Assembly: GCA_910576855.1 (NCBI GenBank)
Contig: CAJTJP010000011.1
Span: forward strand, 23,796-87,795
Direction: 5' to 3'
Length of the DNA stretch: 64,000 nt
DNA from: Erysipelotrichales bacterium
GTDB taxonomy: Bacteria > Bacillota_I > Bacilli_A > Erysipelotrichales > Erysipelotrichaceae
Position 1 is the first letter of the stretch. Each line of letters opens with the position of its first letter. Below, piece by piece: positions 26,614 through 36,234 of the stretch. The position numbers and the translations under genes are program-made. A model generated the notes under the pieces. It did not search any database, was not told where the DNA came from, and saw nothing but the letters and a program-made list of their open reading frames with translations.

Positions 26614-26838
26614 TTATAAACATTTAAAGCTAATTTTATCTCCATCCGGCAACACAAATGCCTGCTCATAGCTAACACCCAACGCTTCTGCAATCTCCAT
26701 CATTTCATCAAACGAAACCGTCCCACGTTTCAACTTCTTATTAAAATTCTGCGGCGACTGCCCGATACGCCTTGCCAGCTCCGCCAGGCTTATATGCTTC
26801 TTTTCACATAACTCCCTTATCATATCCGATGTAGTCAT
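26614..26838 (-). CDS. XRE-family DNA-binding regulator
   Basis: This 74-aa protein is one Cro/C1-type helix-turn-helix (LAELARRIGQSPQNFNKKLKRG) with a short tail. GGAGGTGTACC precedes the ATG. It is the first gene in front of the HAD-PRTase / PfkB-SIS operon, same strand, 71 bases away, and probably controls it or itself through the palindrome in its promoter. Confidence 0.88.
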   Translation of the reverse strand: MTTSDMIRELCEKKHISLAELARRIGQSPQNFNKKLKRGTVSFDEMMEIAEALGVSYEQAFVLPDGDKISFKCL

Positions 26839-26863
26839 GGTACACCTCCGCTAATATACTACC

Positions 26864-26892
26864 ATTATAAACCTTTTGGTTGACGTTTTCAA
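26864..26892 (-). promoter_or_regulatory. Consensus promoter with palindrome upstream of the XRE gene
   Basis: On the minus strand TTGAAA and TATAAT are 17 bases apart. AACCTTTTGGTT (26870-26881, a perfect inverted repeat) fills the spacer next to the -10, a natural operator for the XRE protein. Transcription would cover regulator and enzyme operon. Confidence 0.8.
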
Positions 26893-26924
26893 TACATCCA
26901 TGTGAAAATTAACTGAAAGTTCAA

Positions 26925-27635
26925 TAAACATCCACCAGCCTAGCTGGTGGTTTTTACGTAATCGCCCCAAGGGGCTCAATTTCTTGCTGCGCTTACCAGC
27001 GCAACAATACGGTCCGACTTCCGCATTCTACTGCTTTTTACCCGTAAACGGGTCTTCTATATCCATTGTTAACTGTTCGCTTATTTGGTCTTCTTTTAAT
27101 TGGTTTTCTATATATTTTTTTATCACCACATCGTTCTTTCCTGCTGTATCTACATAGTATCCTCTACACCAAAACGACCTATTCCTATATTTATATTTCA
27201 TATTCCCCCATTTTTGGTATATTATTATGCTGCTTTTTCCTTTCAAAAATCCCATAAAGCTTGATACAGACATTTTGGGTGGTATTTCTATCAACATATG
27301 CACATGATCCGGGCATACTTCCGCTGTTATTATTTTTACTCCCTTCCATTCACATAATTCTCTCAGTATTGCTCCTATTTCCAGCCTCTTTTCTCCATAG
27401 AATACTTTCCTTCTATATTTCGGTGCAAATACTATATGATATTTGCAATTCCATGTTGTGTGTGATAAAGTATGTACGTCATTTAATGGGTTATTATTCA
27501 TTATTTGTCCTCCTTTTGATTTTCTTATGCAGTTGTCGGACCGCATCTTTATTCTATCAAAAGGAGTTTTTATTTCATAGACTCATCGCTAAAGCTCTTT
27601 TGAACCCCCAGACTATCTGGGGGTTTTCTCATACA
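26925..27635 (-). mobile_element. IS200/IS605-type insertion sequence
   Basis: The transposase gene is bracketed by end hairpins: CCACCAGCCTAGCTGGTGG (26933-26951) and CCCCCAGACTATCTGGGGG (27605-27623). IS200-type elements have such subterminal hairpins and no inverted repeats or target duplications. Exact ends are estimates. It lies between the XRE promoter and the rumA-proximal end of unit C. Confidence 0.78.
27028..27501 (-). CDS. tnpA: IS200-type Y1 HUH transposase
   Basis: The start is at MNNNPLNDVHTLSHTTWNCK, with AAAGGAGG upstream. The 157-aa protein has the HUH metal motif HVHMLIEIP and the nucleophilic Tyr in the YYVDTAGKNDVVIKKYIENQ helix. The length matches the family and the frame is intact, so the element may be active. 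No tnpB is present, which is usual for IS200. Confidence 0.93.
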   Translation of the reverse strand: MNNNPLNDVHTLSHTTWNCKYHIVFAPKYRRKVFYGEKRLEIGAILRELCEWKGVKIITAEVCPDHVHMLIEIPPKMSVSSFMGFLKGKSSIIIYQKWGNMKYKYRNRSFWCRGYYVDTAGKNDVVIKKYIENQLKEDQISEQLTMDIEDPFTGKKQ

Positions 27636-27700
27636 AAATACAGCGGCTGATTTCTCAAACCATTGTTGGACATCTGACATCTATACACCAGCTTATCACA

Positions 27701-27926
27701 TCAATCCTGTCAACCACAATAATCCTGTCTACACAACCCTACTATTTATCCATTCTGTCAACTCAACTATGACATTTGATATGTTCCCAAGCCTTTGTTT
27801 TACGGCATTTGACAGGATTATTAACATTGAAAAACCGCCCTTAAAGCCCCACAAGTCCCTTGAAATCAGAGCCTTTCTACACACCTACTTTTCGACCCTT
27901 GACATCAACACTACACACTCAACATG
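27701..27926 (-). repeat. Shared rumA-proximal element end, copy 3
   Basis: Homologous to 32859-33084 and 36235-36461. It starts with CAATCCTGTCAACCACAATA and further TCCTGTC repeats and ends in the rumA tail HVECVVLMSRVEK (27885-27926). The repeated TGTCAAC words may be recombinase recognition sites. The gap 27636-28264 holds this repeat and left-end DNA of unit B. Confidence 0.78.
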
Positions 27927-28264
27927 TGATACTTAGGCTTTTTAGTAAACATATCTACGGGTGCTAAAATGCCTTATTTCGTGGTATTTCGACAGTTTTT
28001 TCATCTTATCAATCTTGCATTTTTGATTAGGCTATTTTCAGTTTGATGGAGATATACTATCCTTCTATACACTTTAAGTTTCCCTTTATCTAACTGGATT
28101 AGGGATTATTCCGTAGCTCTTTGAGCCATCTATCTGAACTTTGAGAACCACAATTCTAAAGAATGGAAGTCATAGATTTCGATACTTCAGAGCCACATTA
28201 TTCCAATCCACTTCTATTTCTAGGATAGTATATACTTTTCTACCAAAGCATTTCTCCATCTTTT

Positions 28265-28998
28265 TTATTTAATAAAGTTTTCAAGCTGTTGCAATAACAT
28301 ACTCCAATCCGTTCCAGTAACAGCTCCGGCTGCAAGCGTTACTGCAAGCCTCATAGAAAAATCTCCTGCAAACTTTTTAATACCTGCAATAGCTTTTCCT
28401 ATACGGTTCTTTTTCGGGCATCGCTTTTTAACTGTTCCTGAACCATTTCCAAATCGGCTCTCACATTCTCAATTTCTTCTGGATCAACCCCTTGTATCTC
28501 AGGCAATGAAGCCAGCAATTTATCAATCAGGGTAAGCATAGAACTTGTATCATTTGTGGTATTATAAGTATTTATCACACCACTATTCTGCTGACTTGCA
28601 GAGCCATTAACAGTTTCAATATTTTGAATATATGTATTTCCGTTCATAGTCTTTTCCTCCTCGTCATAAACAATCATTTCCATTGAAAGCTGGTCATTTA
28701 TAAAATCTATAAGAGGCTTAAACGCCATATCAAGGAAACTTCTAATATTATCATTCATTTTTCTACTTGACCAACAGTACCGCATTGCTTGTCCACGGAC
28801 ACTTACCTTATCCTCATTATTGATGAACAAAAGATAATCATATTGTGCCTTAATATGACACCTTTTATCTTCGGATGGATTAAAATGCGCCCAACCTGAA
28901 CAAACTATATCAAAACACTTCTTAAAATCATAATCAATTCCTAATATTGTATCTTTTATAAACCTTGATATTAACTCATTTCCATTAATAAATTTCAA
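28265..28998 (-). pseudogene. Unknown protein with a coiled linker, C-terminally frameshifted
   Basis: The open part is 199 aa: an N-terminal globular region with three Cys, an Asn/Thr/Gln-rich linker (TVNGSASQQNSGVINTYNTT) and a helical acidic segment. It stops soon after a five-A tract near 28430. With one extra A the frame continues for about 45 residues (GKAIAGIKKFAGDFSMRLAV, AAGAVTG, ending LLQQLENFIK) to a stop at 28265. I do not recognise the family. The linker and hydrophobic end recall abortive-infection type proteins, which is inference only. GAAATG-type starts are possible; the first Met is used. Confidence 0.55.
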
Positions 28999-29268
28999 AA
29001 AACGTGAAAGGTTTATATCTGCTGTGTCATAAGTGCTATTAAGAAGATTACTTGATAATCTGCGAAATTCTAAACTCAGTTTCCTCTATTCTAATTTATT
29101 CATATATCCACCCCACAATACGGACAAAATACCTTTGCAGCTCCGGCACAATAAAGCACCTTCACTTTGTGTCCACAACAAGAACAAGTAAACTCTGTTT
29201 CTGTGGTATCTTTATCTTTCAATTCTTTTGTCGCTATCTTTTTCAATGGTTTGAAATCCATTTTTATC

Positions 29269-30942
29269 GGGGCTCTAAATTATCGTAGGGTTTTGTAAAA
29301 AAACGCTCTAAATTAATGTAGGGTTATGAGAAGATCAAAGTGAGCTCTAAATTATCATAGGGTTTCAAAAAGGTAGAGGATAAGTCAAAAAATGAACATC
29401 CACTACCTTTTTCATATGCCAAACAACACAAAGCAAAGTAATTATATTTACTGCTTTTTATAAGGACCTCTTTTATGACCTTTCATCTTAATGGGAATCG
29501 CATTACCGGAAAGATCGGGATTAGAATCCTTATTCATACAATACATACAACGGTTACGGAAACGGGCGAAATTGACATAGCCATTACCTGTTTTCTTAAT
29601 TAATTTCACAATGGAATTACGAGATTCCATGATGCCGTTAGATAATCTTCTACCATTTATAACAATAAAAGAGTTAAGAATTTCTTCCGTCCAATTGTTA
29701 AGCATTTTATAAATAGCGATCATTTCCGGAATCTTAGATTTACTAATAAAATAGAGGATATCATTAAAATCCTTTTCAGCGTTATGAAAATCACAGCAGG
29801 AGTTGAAAAGAAGATAACGGTCTTTAATGAGATAGGCTTCATTCAGTTCCGGAGAAATCTTTAAAATAAGATCTAGCAATTGAGGATAGTTTACATAACG
29901 ATTTAAACGCCTGTTAAACTTCCGCTTATTTTCTCTTACCTCTTTTTCCAGTAACAACCATTTAAAGTTTTTAAGTAGGTAATATTCAACACTATCTTTT
30001 TTAAAGCCCTTCATAATGCGTATTCTCACGTTATCTAAAGCCTTATTAATGTTCATGACAACATGAAAAGAATCCACAGCAATACGAGCATTAGAAAAGC
30101 GAGAATGAATAACATCACGATAAACGTAATACATATCCATGACAAAGAAGCGAACATGAGAGCGTTCTTCAATACTGATCTTATCGAAATATTTAAAAAG
30201 AGAAAATTTTTTTTCTTTCCGGTAGCATATCAATAAGTTCATGAGAATTAAAATCAAGGAGTAAACAAACATATTTACTATGATTATCTTTCAAAGCATA
30301 TACTTCATCAATACAAACGACATCAGGTAAAGATTTTCTGGGGATATGAACATAGAGATCAAATATTTCTTGAACTTTGGTAGAAGAGATAAAGTTATGT
30401 CTGGCAACACCGGCGAAAGTAGCGTTAGATTCTTTCAATTCGTTTAAGACATTGAGAATAGTGAGATTACTAATAGAGCGACCACTTGAAGAAAAAGGAT
30501 TGTTTTCAAAAAAAGATCTGCCACAAAAATCACAAACAAATCTTCTTGCCTTATAATGAATCAAACACTGTTGTCTATTAAGTAAAGAATGTTTAATGTG
30601 TTTGATTTTATACTCTTTAATGTGAGAAGTAAAATGACCACAAGAAGGGCAAGCATGAGGTTTCACCTTTAAGGAAAGATGAATCATAAAAATACCGTTT
30701 TGGTTAGAAAAAGAGATATCAGAAACAATGTCTTGAGGAATCCCCAGCATATCTGATAAAATAAACATGGTTAAAACCACTCCTTTCATAGAAATGTTGT
30801 TTGGCAATTACATTCTACTATGAAAGGATTTTTTATGAAAATGAACAAAAAGGATCACCCTACAATAATTTAGAGCTCACCTTCATCTTGACCCTATGAT
30901 AATTTATAGCCTACTTTTATCCCTACAATAATTTAGATATCC
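29269..30942 (-). mobile_element. ISL3-family insertion sequence with 8-bp target duplication
   Basis: The 1674-bp element is flanked by TTTTTATC at 29261-29268 and 30943-30950. The terminal repeats GGGGCTCTAAATTATCGTAG and (reverse) GGATATCTAAATTATTGTAG match at 16 of 20 positions. Two more copies of the CTCTAAATTAT-nGTAGGG word lie inside each end (about 29306, 29343, 30859, 30891). An 8-bp duplication is typical of ISL3. The transposase has a frameshift. Confidence 0.85.
29448..30807 (-). pseudogene. ISL3-family transposase, frameshifted
   Basis: The N-terminal part (30193-30807) has the ISL3 zinc finger ACPSCGHFTSHIKEYK plus ARRFVCDFCGRSFFE and the first catalytic Asp in DVVCIDEVYALK. 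The C-terminal part (to 29448) has VMDMYYVYRDVI, the AVDSFHVVMNINKALD segment and SNGIMESRNSIVKLIKK. The frames meet at an eight-A tract near 30210 (minus strand); one A fewer gives LPERKKFSLFKYFDK. The joined protein of about 450 residues has normal length. Start MFILSDMLGI behind AGGAGTGG is likely. Confidence 0.85.
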
Positions 30943-31243
30943 TTTTTATCAATCCTTTAGAGTGATTAACAGACCTCTGCATTTTATTAAAAGTCTTATT
31001 TAATTCCTCCACCATATGATTGTAATCTATTGCTTGTGCCTGCTCGATTATATCTGATGATAGAAATGCATTTTTTTCTTTTGCAAGACCGCAATATGGG
31101 CAAAATAATTCTTCAAAGGGTTCATCATCATTCTGATATTCGCCGGCTTGTAACTTAAATTACGAGTCACAATAAGGACATTCAAAGGTAACATATCCTT
31201 CGCTGCCACCCTGAATTGTTATTGTAAAATTTTCTGTTGACAA

Positions 31244-31860
31244 GTCATACACCTCCGTTATAAAGTAACTTTTGTCAATAGGCAAATTAAAAAAGAAACT
31301 TTTTTCTACGGCAAAACCCACATTTGTATTCTGGAGATATCCATAAAAAGTCTCTGATCTAACAGTTCTAAATATTTAGTTACTGTGTTGTTCATGGATT
31401 CTTACCTACAGGTCAATAGTCCATTGTAAGCCCTGTTATCCTAGATCAAGGCATTCATTCCTACACTACCAACAAGGAGGTGTCACAAATGACTTGAATC
31501 TTGAATCAGCCAAAGGCTCCTTACGAATATCTTAAGTTTGTTTACAGTTGCTACTGATTACTTAGCTACGCATGCTTAGTCAGCTTATTTATTAGTCATC
31601 AAAATAATAGCTGACTGTGTAAGGGGCTGTGCAGCAGTTTATTTACCCTTGACGGTCAGATGACAGCCTGATATCACACTATGCTGCTGTTGTCTGTCGT
31701 CATGCATATATAATAGGCAAATTTATACGTGTATTTTATGATTATCTTATCTCTTCTTCGTTCGAAAGAAACGAATAAGGATGGGGGATATGATACGTTT
31801 TTCGATTGACAGGCAAGACGATAGCAATGTAACACTGACAGCCTATTACCCTTATATAAA
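31244..31860. other. Noncoding stretch of unit B between recombinase and zinc-ribbon genes
   Basis: About 600 bases without a supported gene. It contains the zinc-ribbon ribosome site (AACGGAGGTG), a short ATG-started frame (MNNTVTKYLELL, about 31420) that ends after 29 codons and may be a gene remnant, and a GC-richer patch near 31630-31710 with CAGCAG and TGACGG words of unknown role. Confidence 0.4.
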
Positions 31861-32787
31861 TCACTTTTTGGAACTATATTTAGAGGCTTTCCTCTTTACA
31901 GTTCCATTTTTATCTCTCACCACATTACTCCTCCGTCCTTTCTCCATTTGCACCGTCTCAAAAACTTCTTTCGATATTATAGCAGGACGGCTTCCCGATG
32001 CCAGATAATGAACCTCACTTTTACTCGATTTCAAAAGTTCGACATTACCAGTATATTTTTCATTGCTTAATATCCATTCTATAGACCTTTTATTCCAATT
32101 CTCTTTTCCTTTTGGAGAGAAGATTTTACGCTTTGCAAGTTCTTTGATAATGCCAACAACACTTTGACCACTGAGATATAAGTCATATATAAATTTAACA
32201 TTTTTAGCTGTTTCTTCATCAATTACTAAATGACCACTCTCATCAAGTTTATAGCCATAACACTTTCTATCATAAAGTTTTGAAGTCCCAGCTTCTGCAC
32301 GTTGCTTAATGCCCCATTTAATATTTTCGCTTCTGGACTCATTTTCAGCTTGTGCAATGGACTCAATTACAACCACCATCAAATCGCTGCTTGTATTTGC
32401 AGTATCTAAGCTATTTCCTTCAAATATCACACGAACGCCTAACGTTTTTAATTGATTAAAGGCATCTAAGACTTCGACGGTATCTCTTCTGAATCTGCAG
32501 ACATCTTTCGTTATGACTATCTCCAGCTTATGCGATTTGCAATCCTCAAGCATTCGATTGAACTCTTTTCGTGATGAGCCAGTCTTACTTGTCGCAACAT
32601 CTATATAAACATCTGACAGAAGCCATTGTGGTACAGTAGCTGTTAACCTTGTCAAATGAGATACTTGAGCAATCAGACTTTGGAGCTGCTCTGTACTGTT
32701 TGTACTTACACGGCAATAAATTCCGACCCGCTTTTCTCTCTACGGAGGGTTTGCAGGAATGTAATGAATCTTTGGATTATTGGGCAT
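31861..32787 (-). pseudogene. Serine recombinase of unit B, inactivated
   Basis: The full frame of 308 codons starts with MPNNPK at 32787 like the unit A recombinase, but codon 16 is TAG (32740-32742) where unit A has AAG. The catalytic Ser in IYCRVSTNS comes after this stop, so a protein starting further down (Met at 32655) lacks it. The conserved SRFGRD motif is changed to CRFRRD. The resolvase and recombinase domains are otherwise clear. The unit therefore cannot move by its own recombinase. Confidence 0.85.
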
Positions 32788-32858
32788 ATTTTCTCACCTA
32801 TCCATTCTCGACTAATTATCATTAATTAGTTTTTCCCTGATGGTGATTCGTCTATACA

Positions 32859-33084
32859 TCAATCCTGTCAACCACAATAATCCTGTCTACACAACCCTAC
32901 TATTTATCCATTCTGTCAACTCAACTATGCCATTCGATATGTTCCCTAAGCCTTAATTTCAAGGGATTTGACGGGTTTGAAAACGCCGTAAAATCGCACT
33001 TAAATGCCACAAATCCCTTGAAACCAAAGCCTTTTCACACACCTACTTTTCAACCCGTGACATCAACACGACACACTCAACATG
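32859..33084 (-). repeat. Shared rumA-proximal element end, copy 2
   Basis: Homologous to 27701-27926 and 36235-36461. It ends in the rumA tail HVECVVLMSRVEK (33043-33084) and lies in front of the unit B recombinase, the same arrangement as in unit A. Confidence 0.8.
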
Positions 33085-33198
33085 TAATAGTTAGGCTATT
33101 GGCAAATATATCAATAAGTTCTGAAAAGCCTTATTTCGTGGGATTTCGGCATCTTTTTTATCTTATCAATTTTCAACTTTTGATTAGGCTATTCTTTA

Positions 33199-35205
33199 TC
33201 ATATCACTAATTCTTCTGCTGCCCTTGCTGAATTATTCTCTTGTGCTGCAATTATTTCTTCTTTTGTTTTCCCTCTACTATCAATTATCTTCTTTTGCTC
33301 AATCTGTAGTTTATCTAATAAGAAATCATGATTAAGTTCAAACTCCGTAAATATTTCGCTCCATGTCTTTACATAGATTTTAAAATTGTCTACAGAATAC
33401 ACTAGAGATTTTTCACCATGATACTTAAGATTTTTTATTTCATTTTCTATCTGATTATTATATCTATTTCCGACTAAATAAAATTTCCATTCTATATTAG
33501 GTGCATTAAAACGGTCTTCTTTAAGTATAACATCTTTATATCTTTTAACCTGTTCTAATTCTTTGTAGCCTAATACTATCTTAGGATGTTTTAATTCTAC
33601 AATAATGCTGCTTTTAATATCCCCATTTTTCATTTGACGCACAGCAAAAATATCCATTTGTCTGCGCCGGTCTGGATCATCAATATTTATTTCTTCTTTT
33701 GCAGGTGTATCCCCTTCAAGTATATAAATATATCTTCTTAAAGCCTCTTCAAAATCCGGTTCCTCAGCTGTTACTAAATGATATTGTTCTCCAAATAACC
33801 AATAGTGTTTCTCTATAAACGGCTGTATCGCATTAATTTCACCCGCCCCAAGCTCCTTATTAAAAACTAATTCCTTTAAATCAGCAACAGCTTTAGCCCT
33901 ATCTTTTAACATTATAATCGTTCTAGAAATATTTGACATTGTTGTATATTCTAATGCTTCTGCCAATTCTGTTCTTTCATCCTGTGACATGTTTACAACG
34001 CTATCGATTATCTTAATAAAGCTGTCCCTTTCTCCCGATTCCATAATTAATGCAAACATCCTTATTAAAGTTTTTAATTGTGGCTTATTCAATCCTGACA
34101 ATATTTTGGGTTCTACGTAATATACCGTTGAAATCAATTCATCTAAGCATTCTTTTTTAAATTTATCTACAGGATTGCATTCATCAAAATCCGGATATGC
34201 TTCCTTCTCTTCTACCGTCTTTAAGAATCTTTTTGCATACTTTTTGATAAACGGAATCCTTTTTTCTCTGATTAAATTATCTATTTCTCTCTTGATATAT
34301 TTAAAAATTTCATCTTCTCTACTGCTGCCTGCAATCTTCAATCGCATCTGTCCCGTCACAACTGCAAAATCAAAATCATCAAACAAGGCACTTGTTATAT
34401 ATACACTATGATAAAAATTATCACCTTTATTGTTTAAAGTTGTATTTTCTTTAAACTTCTCTCTGTTACTTTCATCCAAATAATAATACTTAGAATATTC
34501 ACCATTTAATTTTTGTGCCCAACGGCAAAAGACAACATCAAATTCTACATCATTATACTTATACTTTCGTACATCGCGATCCTCAAGAATTTCAGAATAA
34601 TCGATCGGATCATTATTTATCAACAACTGAAATTCATTATTCTTCATCAGTTCTAAAAACCAACAGAACTCAATTTTTAAAAAATGTTTCATGGAATCAA
34701 CTTGGAAATCTTCATTAATTCTAAAAAATCGCACTGTGGTTCCCAATTCAGTTTTTTGATCTACTTCTTCAGGTTCCGTTGCAGTATAATCATTTAACCC
34801 ATCTCCGTCAATATCAATCGTATATTTATACTTTTTATCCTCTTTCTCATAAATAGTTTCCCATTCCGCTTGTCCTGCAAAAGTAAAAAATGTCAATCGT
34901 CCGACACCATTTTTTCCATGATAACTAGAACTATTCGATTCACTATTACGAACAATAATTTTATTTGACTCAAAGAAAGGTTTGAATTTTGTATTCAACT
35001 GACTAAAAGGAATACCATAGCCATTATCTGATATACTTATTTCCTCTATACCTCCAATACTATTCTGTAAAATATTTATATTAACGTAAGTAGCCGTTGC
35101 ATCATATCCATTCCACACGTATTCCGCTATGGCTTCCTCTGGCTTATATTTACGCAATACACGTCTTATTCCCTTTGAACCAAGTTCGATTTTCTGAACA
35201 GCCAT
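33199..35205 (-). CDS. GHKL ATPase fused to a Shedu-like PD-(D/E)XK nuclease (candidate defence protein)
   Basis: This 668-aa protein begins with an Hsp90/MutL-type ATPase: N box EAIAEYVWNGYDA (residues 25-37), DNGYGIP (60-66) and GKNGVGRLTF (97-106). A helical middle follows. The C-terminal third has PFIEKHYWLFG, RRRQMDIFAV (Asp about 517) and SIIVELKHPK (Glu and Lys about 536-538), which is the DUF4263/Shedu-like nuclease pattern. GHKL-nuclease fusions are known among bacterial conflict proteins. It is the only cargo of unit A. GGGAGGTAAAGA precedes the ATG. Confidence 0.82.
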   Translation of the reverse strand: MAVQKIELGSKGIRRVLRKYKPEEAIAEYVWNGYDATATYVNINILQNSIGGIEEISISDNGYGIPFSQLNTKFKPFFESNKIIVRNSESNSSSYHGKNGVGRLTFFTFAGQAEWETIYEKEDKKYKYTIDIDGDGLNDYTATEPEEVDQKTELGTTVRFFRINEDFQVDSMKHFLKIEFCWFLELMKNNEFQLLINNDPIDYSEILEDRDVRKYKYNDVEFDVVFCRWAQKLNGEYSKYYYLDESNREKFKENTTLNNKGDNFYHSVYITSALFDDFDFAVVTGQMRLKIAGSSREDEIFKYIKREIDNLIREKRIPFIKKYAKRFLKTVEEKEAYPDFDECNPVDKFKKECLDELISTVYYVEPKILSGLNKPQLKTLIRMFALIMESGERDSFIKIIDSVVNMSQDERTELAEALEYTTMSNISRTIIMLKDRAKAVADLKELVFNKELGAGEINAIQPFIEKHYWLFGEQYHLVTAEEPDFEEALRRYIYILEGDTPAKEEINIDDPDRRRQMDIFAVRQMKNGDIKSSIIVELKHPKIVLGYKELEQVKRYKDVILKEDRFNAPNIEWKFYLVGNRYNNQIENEIKNLKYHGEKSLVYSVDNFKIYVKTWSEIFTEFELNHDFLLDKLQIEQKKIIDSRGKTKEEIIAAQENNSARAAEELVI

Positions 35206-35254
35206 TCTTTACCTCCCATTAAGTCTCACTACTTTATTTATATAATCTATGTAA

Positions 35255-36163
35255 CTATTTGTCTTTTGAACTGTATTTCTTGTTTTTACGGTTCTTACCA
35301 TTCACTCCTTTGACTACATTGCTGCGTTTTCCTTTCTCCATCTGCACAGCCTCGAAGACTTCTTTTGATATTATAGCAGGATTATTTCCCGATGCCAAAT
35401 AATGAAGTTCATTCTTACTTGATTTCAAAAGTTCGACATCGCCAGTGTACTTCTCATTACTCAGCATAACATCAATAGTTCTCTTGCACCACTTCATCTT
35501 CCCTGTTGGAGAGAGAATTTTTCGCTTTTCAAGTTCTTTGATAATTCCTACAACACTTTGTCCACCAAGATACAAATCAAATATCAGCTTAACATTTTTA
35601 GCTTTCTCTCCATCAATCACTAAATGGCCATTCTCATCATGTTTATAGCCATAACATTTTCTATCATAAAGTTTTAAAGTTCCCTGTGATGCTCGTTGCT
35701 TAATTCCCCATCTAATATTTTCGCTTCTTGATTCATTTTCAGCTTGTGCAATGGACTCAATTACAGCCACCATCAAATCGCAGTTTGTATTTGCAGTATC
35801 TAAATTATTTCCCTCAAATATCACACGAAAACCTAACGCCTTTAATAAAAGCATCAAAACTTCAACTGTATCTCTTCCGAACCTGCTGACATCTTTCGTT
35901 ATGACTATCTCCAACTTATGCGATTTGCAATCCTCCAGCATCCGATTAAACTCTTTTCGTGATGAGCCTGTCTTGCTTGTCGCAATATCCATATAAACAT
36001 CTGATAAAAGCCATTGTGGTACAGTAGCTGTTAACCGTGTCAGATGAGACACTTGAGCAATCAGGCTTTGGAGCTGCTCCATGCTGTTTGTACTTACACG
36101 GCAGTAAATCCCGACGCGCTTTTCTCTCTTCGGAGGGTTTGCAACCTTTGGATTGTTTGGCAT
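35255..36163 (-). CDS. Serine recombinase (probable integrase) of unit A
   Basis: This 302-aa protein has a resolvase domain with the nucleophile Ser in GIYCRVSTNS, DVSRFGRDTVEV, and IAQAENESRSENIRWG, then a Recombinase domain (about 180-280: CYGYKHDENGHLVID, LSNEKYTGDV). It lacks the zinc ribbon and coiled coil of 500-aa integrases. Compared with unit B, a one-base and a five-base deletion replace EVLDAFNQLK by EVLMLLLK while keeping the frame, which may weaken it. It lies next to the rumA junction as expected for an integrase of this site. Confidence 0.88.
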   Translation of the reverse strand: MPNNPKVANPPKREKRVGIYCRVSTNSMEQLQSLIAQVSHLTRLTATVPQWLLSDVYMDIATSKTGSSRKEFNRMLEDCKSHKLEIVITKDVSRFGRDTVEVLMLLLKALGFRVIFEGNNLDTANTNCDLMVAVIESIAQAENESRSENIRWGIKQRASQGTLKLYDRKCYGYKHDENGHLVIDGEKAKNVKLIFDLYLGGQSVVGIIKELEKRKILSPTGKMKWCKRTIDVMLSNEKYTGDVELLKSSKNELHYLASGNNPAIISKEVFEAVQMEKGKRSNVVKGVNGKNRKNKKYSSKDK

Positions 36164-36234
36164 ATTTTCTCACCTATCCGTTCTTGACTAATTATCATTC
36201 ATTAGTTTTTCCCAGATGGTGATTAGTCTATGCA

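Larger units (their letters stand above)
21982..27926 (-). mobile_element. Island unit C (HAD-PRTase / PfkB-SIS unit)
   Basis: The unit runs between rumA tails at 21946 and 27885. Its rumA-proximal end (27701-27926) is homologous to the ends of units A and B. No recombinase remains; an IS200-type element occupies the place where it would be expected. The distal end does not resemble those of A and B. Cargo is an XRE regulator and a two-gene enzyme operon. Confidence 0.6.
29100..31243 (-). pseudogene. Double zinc-ribbon protein gene split by an ISL3 element
   Basis: Removing the insertion sequence and one 8-bp target copy joins two pieces in frame. The N-terminal part starts at TTG (31243, GGAGG 8 bases upstream) and has FECPYCDS and LFCPYCGLAKEKN; the C-terminal part (29100-29261) has FTCSCCGHKVKVLYC and FCPYCGVDI and a stop. 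The whole would be about 155 residues with two four-Cys ribbons. A further defect is an in-frame TAA (31160-31162) where Glu or a similar residue is expected. The gene precedes the 199-aa gene. Zinc-ribbon proteins of this type bind nucleic acid or partners; function unknown. Confidence 0.68.
27927..33084 (-). mobile_element. Island unit B (split zinc-ribbon unit)
   Basis: Bounded by rumA tails at 27885 and 33043. Both ends resemble those of unit A (distal 27927-28050 against 33085-33200; proximal repeat). It carries a nonsense-mutated serine recombinase, a zinc-ribbon gene interrupted by an ISL3 element and a frameshifted 199-aa gene. Without the insertion sequence it would be about 3.5 kb, similar to unit A. 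Confidence 0.65.

Noticed and set aside
27261..27650. 129-aa plus-strand frame across the IS200 transposase
   Set aside because: It is antisense to a clear HUH transposase and has no recognisable domain.
30193..30272. Programmed frameshift in the ISL3 transposase
   Set aside because: ISL3 transposases are normally encoded in one frame; a one-base indel in an A-tract explains the break better.
31640..31720. Possible oriT or large hairpin in unit B
   Set aside because: I could not find a stem that pairs well enough, and no relaxase gene is nearby.
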